Part shown: positions 41,960 through 47,656 of the stretch, piece after piece | How positions within the stretch are numbered: the first letter of the stretch is position 1 | Layout: each line of letters begins with the position of its first letter | Source of the DNA: an uncultured Micrococcales bacterium | GTDB lineage: Bacteria > Actinomycetota > Actinomycetes > Actinomycetales > Microbacteriaceae | DNA: 47,656 bases | Reading direction: 5' to 3' | Assembly: GCA_903922825.1 (NCBI GenBank) | Contig: CAIXVE010000044.1 | Span: 1 to 47,656 of the forward strand | The notes under the pieces: generated by a model | The model's database searches: none | The model's input: the letters and a program-made list of their open reading frames with translations, nothing else | Told to the model about the DNA's origin: nothing | Translations under genes and position numbers: made by a program

Positions 41960-42547
41960 TTGAGTACTACTGCCCCATCAAATCCAATCCTTGTTGACCG
42001 CATCATTTCAAGAAGCCTAGCTTCAGACATCGTGCTCATTGTTTTTGGTGTCGCACTCACCGCTGCTGCCGCTCAACTCCAGATTCCAGCTTCACCGGTT
42101 CCTTTCACTTTTCAGACTCTAGCTGTTTTGCTTATTGGTGCAACCTACGGTGGTTCTAGGGCAGCTATCACAATGGCTAGCTATGTATTGGTCGGAGCAC
42201 TAGGACTTCCGGTCTTTGCAGGTGGAGCTTCTGGCGCTGAAAAGATTTTTGGTGCAACAGGTGGATTCCTTCTCGGATTTATCTTTGCTGCTTGGCTAAC
42301 TGGATACCTAGCTCAGTTGAGCTGGTCTTCCAATGCCGTGAAAATGTTTGTTAGCTTCGCACTTGGTTCAGTTGTTATTTATGCAGTTGGTGTTCCAGTG
42401 CTGGCTATGGTTGCTTTCAAATCTGATTTGCTGGCAGCGACAACCTATATGTTCCCTTATCTAATCTGGGACGCTGTGAAAGCTGTTCTTGCAGCAGGAA
42501 TAGTTCCTGGCGCTTTCGTTCTTGTCAACAAAATCAAGAAGAGCTAA
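41960..42547 (+). CDS. bioY: Biotin ECF-transporter substrate-binding protein BioY
   Basis: Membrane protein that binds biotin (S-component of an ECF transporter). The family pattern is clear: AAAAQLQIPASPVPFTFQTLAVLLIGATYG, LVGALGLPVFAGGASG, and FGATGGFLLGFIFAAWLTG. Five or six helices. TTG at 41960 is preferred: GAAAGG lies 7 nt upstream, and 195 residues is the usual length; an in-frame GTG at 41900 would be in the promoter. No ecfA/ecfT genes are adjacent, so it either works alone or uses a shared energising module. Its TAA overlaps the sufT stop by 4 bp. Confidence 0.93.
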   Translation: MSTTAPSNPILVDRIISRSLASDIVLIVFGVALTAAAAQLQIPASPVPFTFQTLAVLLIGATYGGSRAAITMASYVLVGALGLPVFAGGASGAEKIFGATGGFLLGFIFAAWLTGYLAQLSWSSNAVKMFVSFALGSVVIYAVGVPVLAMVAFKSDLLAATTYMFPYLIWDAVKAVLAAGIVPGAFVLVNKIKKS

Positions 42548-42873
42548 ATAGAAAAACCAATCGAGCGCATCTGCTCTTTACCATCTTCAGTGATCTTCTC
42601 AGGTCCCCAAGGTGGCATCCAAACCCAGTTGATTCTAAATGCATCAACAACACCATCAAGTGCCATACCTGTTTGCTCTTCAAGCACATCAGTTAGAGGA
42701 CAGCCTGCTGATGTTAGCGTCATGTTAATTAGCAACGCACCATCTTCGGATTGCTGCAAACCATAGATCAAACCAAGATCAACGATGTTAACACCAATTT
42801 CAGGGTCGATAACTTCTTTGAGCGCTTCTAATACTTGATCGTATTTATCTGCAGGTAGTTCAAGTTCAGACAA
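42544..42873 (-). CDS. sufT: Metal-sulfur cluster assembly factor (SufT/DUF59-like)
   Basis: DUF59/MIP18-family protein that helps mature Fe-S proteins. The family motif is EALKEVIDPEIGVNIVDLGLIYGL, followed by MTLTSAGCPLTDVLEEQ with its conserved Cys, and WMPPWGPEKITEDGKEQM. Length is 109 residues. Start is TTG at 42873, immediately after the sufC stop. Last gene of sufB-sufD-ferredoxin-sufC-sufT. Confidence 0.93.
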   Translation of the reverse strand: MSELELPADKYDQVLEALKEVIDPEIGVNIVDLGLIYGLQQSEDGALLINMTLTSAGCPLTDVLEEQTGMALDGVVDAFRINWVWMPPWGPEKITEDGKEQMRSIGFSI

Positions 42874-43629
42874 TTAGTTAGCCTTTACGTAACGGTCGTA
42901 ACCTTCAGCCTCAAGGCGCTCGGCAAGTTCTGCTCCGCCTTCTTCAGCAACCTTACCTGCAACAAAAACATGAACGAAATCAGGTTTGATGTAGTTCAAG
43001 ATTCTTGTGTAGTGAGTGATTAGTAAAACTCCAAGGTCGTTAGCTTTATGAGCACGGTTCACACCTTCAGAAACTACCTTCAGGGCGTCAACATCAAGAC
43101 CAGAATCGGTTTCATCTAGAACTGCAAAGCGTGGCTTTAGGAGCTCAAGCTGCAAAATCTCATGACGCTTCTTCTCACCTCCAGAGAAACCTTCATTGAC
43201 GTTTCTTTCGGAGAAGGAAGCATCCATGCGTAGGTTCTCCATTGATTCACGAACATCTTTGATCCACGTTCTAAGCGCAGGAGCTTCACCTGTAATAGCC
43301 GTCTTAGCAGTTCTAAGGAAGTTAGAGACCGAAACACCAGGAATCTCAACTGGATACTGCATAGCCAAGAAAAGACCTGCACGAGCTCTCTCGTCAACGC
43401 TCATCGCCAAAACATCTTCACCATCAAGCAGGATTTCACCTTCGGTAACGGTGTATTTAGGGTGACCAGCAATTGAATAAGCAAGTGTTGACTTACCTGA
43501 ACCATTAGGGCCCATGATTGCATGAATCTCACCGCTACGAATGGTTAGGTCAACACCTTTGAGGATCTCTTTGACTCCCTGCTCTGTTTCAACTGTTACG
43601 TGCAGGTTCTTGATTTCTAATACAGACAT
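42874..43629 (-). CDS. sufC: Fe-S cluster assembly ATPase SufC
   Basis: Soluble ABC ATPase that drives the SufBCD scaffold. Walker A GPNGSGKSTLAYSIAG near residues 39-54, signature FSGGEKKRHEILQL near 149-162 and LDETDSGLD Walker B near 170-178. The TDSGLD loop is diagnostic of SufC. Length is 251 residues. It lies 12 bp after the ferredoxin-like gene. Confidence 0.97.
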   Translation of the reverse strand: MSVLEIKNLHVTVETEQGVKEILKGVDLTIRSGEIHAIMGPNGSGKSTLAYSIAGHPKYTVTEGEILLDGEDVLAMSVDERARAGLFLAMQYPVEIPGVSVSNFLRTAKTAITGEAPALRTWIKDVRESMENLRMDASFSERNVNEGFSGGEKKRHEILQLELLKPRFAVLDETDSGLDVDALKVVSEGVNRAHKANDLGVLLITHYTRILNYIKPDFVHVFVAGKVAEEGGAELAERLEAEGYDRYVKAN

Positions 43630-43641
43630 TTCTTCCTCTAC

Positions 43642-43953
43642 TTAAGCTTCGTATTCAATAAAAATTTCACCGTTATCAACCAAAACTTCATAGGTTGAAA
43701 CAGGCTCATATGCTGGCAAACTCAAAGGCGCACCAGTCTCCAAAGAGAACTTAGCTCCATGAGCCCAGCACTCGATGGTCTCGTTATCCACAAAGCCTTC
43801 ACTCAGGGAAACTTCACCGTGTGAACACTTGTCATCTAGAGCGTGAATTGAACCATCAGGACTGTGAACAATTGCAAAAGCGTGGTCACCGATCTTCACA
43901 CGTATTGCTCTTCCTGGTTTAATGTCGCTCACATTACAAATACGGATAGCCAT
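43642..43953 (-). CDS. Rieske-type ferredoxin within the suf operon
   Basis: Small Rieske [2Fe-2S] protein, annotated in relatives as a non-heme iron oxygenase ferredoxin subunit. Ligands are Cys43/His45 (KCSHGEVSLSEG) and Cys62/His65 (ECWAHGAKF). It has no membrane segment. Length is 103 residues. Its position between sufD and sufC is conserved in related actinobacteria and suggests electron supply to cluster assembly, not to an oxygenase; that is inference. Its ATG overlaps the sufD stop (TAATG). Confidence 0.93.
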   Translation of the reverse strand: MAIRICNVSDIKPGRAIRVKIGDHAFAIVHSPDGSIHALDDKCSHGEVSLSEGFVDNETIECWAHGAKFSLETGAPLSLPAYEPVSTYEVLVDNGEIFIEYEA

Positions 43954-45110
43954 TAGTTCACTTCCAGCTTCTCTTCTAAAACTTTTGATAACGACTCGAT
44001 TACCTCAGGAACATTGGTTCTCTGAATAAGCTCAAGCAAGAATCCAAATACAACTAGACGTTTTGCTTCAGCTTCAGTAACACCACGCGCTTGTAAATAG
44101 AAAAGCTGCTCATCATCAAAGCGGCCGGAAGCGCTCGCGTGCCCAGCACCTTGAATTTCGCCTGTTTCAATTTCCAAGTTAGGAACAGAGTCTGCTCTGG
44201 TTCCGTCGGTCAGCAAAAGATTTCTATTAAGTTCATAAGTGTCTGTGCCCTCAGCTGCAACACGAATTAGAACATCACCAATCCAAACAGTGTGTGCCTT
44301 ATCTCCTGAAAGGGCACCCTTGTAGGTCACACGTGACTTGCAGTTTGGAGCAGCATGGTCAACGAAAGGTCTGTTCTCAATGTGTTGACCTGAATTGGCA
44401 AAGTAAACACCGTTCATCTCAACTTCAGCACCAGGTGAGCTCAAGGTCGAGATAGGTGTGATGCGAACTAGGTCACCGCCAAAGGTTGCAACGGTGTGCT
44501 TCAAGAATGAGTTACGTCCAAGCTTTGCGTAGTGAGCCGAAACATGAACTGAACCTTTATCCCAAGTCTGAACAGAGACTAAGTTCAGGCGAGACTGATC
44601 ACCAACGGAAATCTCAACATTCTCACCTAGAACACCGATTCCTCTGTAATCAAGAACCAAAGTGGCTTCAACCTGTGGTTTAGTAACTACTAATAGGTGC
44701 AAAGCACTTGCAGCTTTATCAACACCCGTGATGCTGATGGTTGCTGGTTCAGCAAGTGAAGAGTTGATCTCAACTAAAAGTGTTTCACTGGCGTTGGTGT
44801 ATGCAGCTGCTGATACACGATCTTCGGGAATACCAATAGCGCCAACGCGAGAGTCAGTACTAGGAATCCATGAGACGCTAAGTCCCTCTTGTGAAGTGAA
44901 AGAAACTTGTTCCTTGTACTCAGCTAGAACATCGGCATCCAAGCCTGCAAGTTGTTCAACGTCAAGATAACGCCAAAGATCCTGAGTTTTAGAGATTGCA
45001 GGAAAGTCAGAAACTGAAGTCGATTTAGGTCGATCAATTCGTATTTGAAGAGGAATAACTGCACCGTGACTGTGTTCAGCAAGTCCGTGCTGATTTGGAG
45101 ACTGTGACAT
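43953..45110 (-). CDS. sufD: Fe-S cluster assembly protein SufD
   Basis: Scaffold partner of SufB. The C-terminal beta-helix and SUF core show the family motifs [70 protein letters not shown]. Length is 385 residues. Overlaps sufB by one base. Confidence 0.95.
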   Translation of the reverse strand: MSQSPNQHGLAEHSHGAVIPLQIRIDRPKSTSVSDFPAISKTQDLWRYLDVEQLAGLDADVLAEYKEQVSFTSQEGLSVSWIPSTDSRVGAIGIPEDRVSAAAYTNASETLLVEINSSLAEPATISITGVDKAASALHLLVVTKPQVEATLVLDYRGIGVLGENVEISVGDQSRLNLVSVQTWDKGSVHVSAHYAKLGRNSFLKHTVATFGGDLVRITPISTLSSPGAEVEMNGVYFANSGQHIENRPFVDHAAPNCKSRVTYKGALSGDKAHTVWIGDVLIRVAAEGTDTYELNRNLLLTDGTRADSVPNLEIETGEIQGAGHASASGRFDDEQLFYLQARGVTEAEAKRLVVFGFLLELIQRTNVPEVIESLSKVLEEKLEVN

Positions 45111-46528
45111 TAACCAACAGCCCCTTCCATCTGCATCTCAATCAGCTTGTTTAGTTCAAGTGCATATTCCATAGGAAGCTCTTTAGAGATAGGTTCGATG
45201 AAACCGCGAACAATCATCGCCATAGCTTCATCTTCAGCCATGCCTCGGGACTGTAAATAGAAAAGCTGCTCATCGCTGACTCTAGAAACAGTCGCTTCGT
45301 GACCCATGGAAACATCGTCCTCACGAACATCAACTGCAGGGTATGTGTCACTTCTAGAGATTGTGTCAATCAAAAGGGCATCACAGCGAACTGTGTTTGC
45401 TGAATGGTGAGCACCTGGGTTTACCCGAATTTCACCGCGGTAGCTTGTGCGTCCACCACCGCGAGCAATTGATTTAGAAACAATTGAGGAAGAAGTGTAC
45501 GGAGCAAGGTGAATCATCTTCGCTCCAGCATCCTGATGCTGACCTTCACCAGCAAAAGCAACTGAAAGGGTTTCTCCCCTTGCGTGCTCACCGGCAAGAA
45601 TTACTGCTGGATACTTCATGGTTACCTTAGAACCGATGTTTCCATCGATCCATTCCATGGTTGCTCCTTCGTGAGCAATGGCACGCTTGGTTACTAGGTT
45701 GTATACGTTGTTAGACCAGTTCTGAATGGTTGTGTAACGAACACGAGCATTCTTCTTCACAATGATTTCAACAACTGCTGAGTGGAGTGAATCTGATTTA
45801 TAGATAGGTGCAGTACAGCCCTCGATGTAGTGAACGTATGAACCTTCATCGGCAATAATCAGGGTTCTTTCGAACTGACCCATGTTTTCAGTGTTGATAC
45901 GGAAATATGCCTGGAGTGGAATCTCTACGTGAACACCCTTAGGAACGTAAACGAAAGACCCACCAGACCAAACAGCTGTGTTTAGTGCTGCGAACTTGTT
46001 ATCTCCGGCTGGGATTACAGTTCCAAAATATTCTTGGAAAATCTCTGGATGCTCTTTCAAAGCAGTATCAGTGTCTAGGAAGATAACTCCCTGGCGCTCC
46101 AACTCTTCGTTAATCTGGTGGTAAACCACTTCAGATTCGTACTGCGCCGCAACACCGGCAACTAGACGCTGGCGTTCAGCCTCAGGAATACCAAGCTTCT
46201 CGTAGGTGTTCTTGATTTCCTCTGGAAGTTCTTCCCAACTGGTTGCTTGCTTTTCAGTAGAACGAACAAAGTACTTGATGTTATCAAAATCGATACCTGA
46301 AAGATCTGAACCCCAGGTAGGCATCGGCTTCTTTTGGAAATAGCTGAACCCCTTTAGACGCATTTGGAGCATCCAGTCTGGTTCGGACTTTAGTCCTGAA
46401 ATGTTGGCTACAACGTCCTCGTTAATACCTCTTTTAGCGATGGATCCAGCATCGTCTTTATCTGACCAGCCGAATTCATAAACGCCTAAGCCTTCTAGTT
46501 CTGGGTGAGAAACTGAAGCATCAGTCAA
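45110..46528 (-). CDS. sufB: Fe-S cluster assembly protein SufB
   Basis: Main scaffold of the SUF complex where the nascent cluster is built. Motifs include [69 protein letters not shown] (with conserved Cys) and [21 protein letters not shown] near the C-terminus. No intein is present, although inteins occur in some actinobacterial SufB. Length is 472 residues. It is the first suf gene; no sufR regulator precedes it, and sufS/sufU are absent from the cluster. A 170-bp repeat-rich gap separates it from ctaA. Confidence 0.97.
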   Translation of the reverse strand: MTDASVSHPELEGLGVYEFGWSDKDDAGSIAKRGINEDVVANISGLKSEPDWMLQMRLKGFSYFQKKPMPTWGSDLSGIDFDNIKYFVRSTEKQATSWEELPEEIKNTYEKLGIPEAERQRLVAGVAAQYESEVVYHQINEELERQGVIFLDTDTALKEHPEIFQEYFGTVIPAGDNKFAALNTAVWSGGSFVYVPKGVHVEIPLQAYFRINTENMGQFERTLIIADEGSYVHYIEGCTAPIYKSDSLHSAVVEIIVKKNARVRYTTIQNWSNNVYNLVTKRAIAHEGATMEWIDGNIGSKVTMKYPAVILAGEHARGETLSVAFAGEGQHQDAGAKMIHLAPYTSSSIVSKSIARGGGRTSYRGEIRVNPGAHHSANTVRCDALLIDTISRSDTYPAVDVREDDVSMGHEATVSRVSDEQLFYLQSRGMAEDEAMAMIVRGFIEPISKELPMEYALELNKLIEMQMEGAVG

Positions 46529-46553
46529 GGCAATCCTCTTTCTAGAGACATAT

Positions 46554-46582
46554 CAAGAAACCCCAAAAGGGATGTTTTCTTG
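46554..46582. repeat. Imperfect hairpin upstream of sufB
   Basis: CAAGAAA (46554-46560) and TTTCTTG (46576-46582) form a 7-bp inverted repeat enclosing CCC/GGG that can extend the stem with a small bulge. It lies 26 bp upstream of the sufB start, in its probable 5' leader, and has no U-tract on the sufB strand. It may regulate sufB translation or mRNA stability. Confidence 0.4.
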
Positions 46583-46653
46583 GTTCAAATCGAAACTTTA
46601 TGGAACCTGTTCAAAGGTTACGGGCTTCGCGAGTAATCTAAGTTTATCTAACC

Positions 46654-46670
46654 GTTACCGAATAAGTAAC
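46654..46670. promoter_or_regulatory. Possible operator GTTAC-N7-GTAAC upstream of ctaA
   Basis: A perfect 5-bp inverted repeat with 7-nt spacing, just upstream of a TAAGCT -10-like hexamer (46680-46685). A second, wider repeat GGTTC...GAACC lies at 46582-46607. Together they suggest transcription factor binding between sufB and ctaA. The regulator is unknown. Confidence 0.35.
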
Positions 46671-46697
46671 CCCTAAACCTAAGCTGAAGGGCCTGTT

Positions 46698-47570
46698 TTG
46701 AGAGATTTCCTAGTTGGAACCGCTCGTATGAAGTTCTTCGCTTGGGCTTCTGTTGTAAGCCAGATACTTTTGGTGGTCACTGGAGGGCTAGTTCGCCTAA
46801 CTGGGTCAGGCCTAGGTTGTCCAACCTGGCCAGAATGCGAAGCTGGTAGTCTCACGAATGTTCCAGCACTAGGGATTCATGGAGTCATTGAATTTACCAA
46901 CCGCATGCTGACATTCGTGCTTTTACTCATCGCAGTGCTAACTTTCATAACTGTCTTCAGTTTCGCTAAAGCTCAGCGCCAAGGGCTATTCTTTCCTGCC
47001 TTGATTCTTGGCTTCGGAATTGTGGTTCAAGCGGTTATCGGTGGGATCTCAGTTCTAACTGGATTGAACTCTTATATCGTTGGAGCGCACTTCCTAGTCT
47101 CAGCAGCGCTGATCACAATCGCCACGGTTCTGCTTTGGAATAGTTATGGAAGTAAGACCATCACTTCTTCTAAATCTCTGGAGTTTATAACCTCATTGCT
47201 TTACCCAATAGGAATTTTGACTGTTGTAATCGGTGTCTTGGTAACTGGATCAGGGCCACACGCTGGTGACGCAAAAACTCCTCGAAATGGCTTCAATCCA
47301 GATCTCATTACTCACCTCCACTCCTACCCTGCCTACCTAACACTTGCACTTGTAATTCTGCAGTTGGTTTTAGCCAGTCGTGTAAACGCCAAACTAACAA
47401 GTTCGATTTGGCTCTTAGTAGCACTTTTGGTTCAGGCGATTATTGGAATCGTGCAAACCAGAACGGGTCTTCCAATCGAACTTGTTGCTATCCATTTGCT
47501 TGGAGCTTCAACTCTGGTTTCACTCTTCACTTGGCAAGTGGTCTCCAGGGGTATTTGGTTAAAAAGATAA
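46698..47570 (+). CDS. ctaA: Heme A synthase (COX15/CtaA family)
   Basis: Converts heme O to heme A for cytochrome aa3 oxidase. Eight helices in two related halves; signatures include VTGGLVRLTGSGLGCPTWPEC near residue 27 and GLNSYIVGAHFLVSA and the second-half THLHSYPAYLTLAL and GLPIELVAIHLLGA (heme ligand His residues). Cys pair near CPTWPEC is present. Start is TTG at 46698 with GAAGGG 7 nt upstream; an internal ATG is at 46728. Length is 290 residues. Its stop overlaps the next gene's ATG (TAATG). It supplies the oxidase encoded at 7.9-15.1 kb. Confidence 0.94.
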   Translation: MRDFLVGTARMKFFAWASVVSQILLVVTGGLVRLTGSGLGCPTWPECEAGSLTNVPALGIHGVIEFTNRMLTFVLLLIAVLTFITVFSFAKAQRQGLFFPALILGFGIVVQAVIGGISVLTGLNSYIVGAHFLVSAALITIATVLLWNSYGSKTITSSKSLEFITSLLYPIGILTVVIGVLVTGSGPHAGDAKTPRNGFNPDLITHLHSYPAYLTLALVILQLVLASRVNAKLTSSIWLLVALLVQAIIGIVQTRTGLPIELVAIHLLGASTLVSLFTWQVVSRGIWLKR

Positions 47571-47656
47571 TGAGCACCGTTTACTGGTTCCGAAAAGATC
47601 TAAGGCTTCAGGATAACGAAGCCTTAAATGCAGCTATTACTCTTGCTCACCAAACT
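47570..47656 (+). CDS. DNA photolyase (cryptochrome/photolyase family), 5' end only
   Basis: Only the first 29 codons are in the window. They read STVYWFRKDLRLQDNEAL, the N-terminal signature of class I photolyases and cryptochromes (usually WFRRDLRLxDNxAL), where the antenna-binding Rossmann domain begins. The ATG shares a base with the ctaA TAA stop, so it is coupled to ctaA. Light-driven repair of UV pyrimidine dimers would fit a sunlit-water lifestyle. Whether it is a photolyase or a cryptochrome cannot be told from this fragment. Confidence 0.85.
   Translation, partial: MSTVYWFRKDLRLQDNEALNAAITLAHQT

Noticed and set aside
41897-41960. BirA- or BioQ-type biotin operator upstream of bioY
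   Set aside because: The palindrome AGGGTTTAACCCT does not match either consensus known to me, so I list it only as an unassigned palindrome.
1-47656. Mobile elements, CRISPR arrays, prophage genes, inteins and toxin-antitoxin pairs
   Set aside because: None seen: no transposase or integrase, no regularly spaced repeats, no intein in SufB or DnaE, and gene content is core metabolism throughout.

Overview
The window is about 47.7 kb of gene-dense chromosome from a low-to-mid-40s %GC actinobacterium (spot-counted by eye, not computed). RbpA, PafB/PafC, DUF3043, DUF3099, a diheme QcrC, split ctaCDF and ctaE-qcrCAB clusters, an InhA-like enoyl reductase beside FabG, and a HelY-type helicase all point to Actinobacteria. 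The gene order (nrdR-pyrD-DUF3043-erpA-ctaC; sufB-sufD-ferredoxin-sufC-sufT-ABC-F; SURF1-DUF3099-fabG) resembles Microbacteriaceae. The low GC and extreme compaction suggest a streamlined, probably planktonic lineage such as the freshwater Luna-type Microbacteriaceae; that placement is inference.

Layout. 1-7.8 kb: 3' part of dnaE, a flavin reductase, nrdR, pyrD, an aldo/keto reductase, a DUF3043 membrane protein, an M20 dipeptidase and erpA. 7.9-15.1 kb: the whole aerobic terminal respiratory chain, with ctaC-ctaD-ctaF on the plus strand facing ctaE-qcrC-qcrA-qcrB on the minus strand across a bidirectional terminator. 15.2-18.6 kb: trpD, a NUDIX hydrolase with a YczE-type membrane protein, a glycerophosphodiesterase and rbpA. 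18.6-29.2 kb: a long minus-strand run read as HAD phosphatase, trmI, FKBP lipoprotein, pafB, pafC, a 75-residue membrane protein, tatA, tatC, helY, lnt, ppm. 29.3-35.9 kb: PAC2 protein, uppP, tRNA-Leu(GAG), a sirtuin with a histidine phosphatase, a glycosyltransferase with an alpha/beta hydrolase, a DEDDh exonuclease and type B L31. 36-47.7 kb: an orphan ABC ATPase, serB, fabI/inhA-like and fabG, DUF3099, SURF1, an ABC-F protein, bioY, the suf operon, ctaA and the first 29 codons of a DNA photolyase.

How it fits together. Heme A synthesis (CtaA), oxidase assembly (SURF1), Fe-S assembly (SUF, SufT, ErpA) and the bc1-aa3 oxidase genes lie in the same window, so the machinery that makes the cofactors lies near the enzymes that use them. 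Envelope genes (lnt, ppm, uppP, Tat, fabG/fabI) form the second theme. No intergenic stretch exceeds about 170 bp. Several convergent gene pairs share their stop codons, and neighbouring genes in operons commonly overlap by 1-8 bp or more.

No mobile element, CRISPR array, prophage or recognisable new multi-gene system is visible. The observations most worth following are the missing Pup/proteasome block between trmI and the FKBP-pafBC genes, a pair of NrdR-box-like repeats exactly 31 bp apart upstream of nrdR, a SigR-type promoter motif upstream of rbpA, a set of -10 elements positioned for leaderless transcripts, and repeat-rich upstream regions at bioY and sufB/ctaA.
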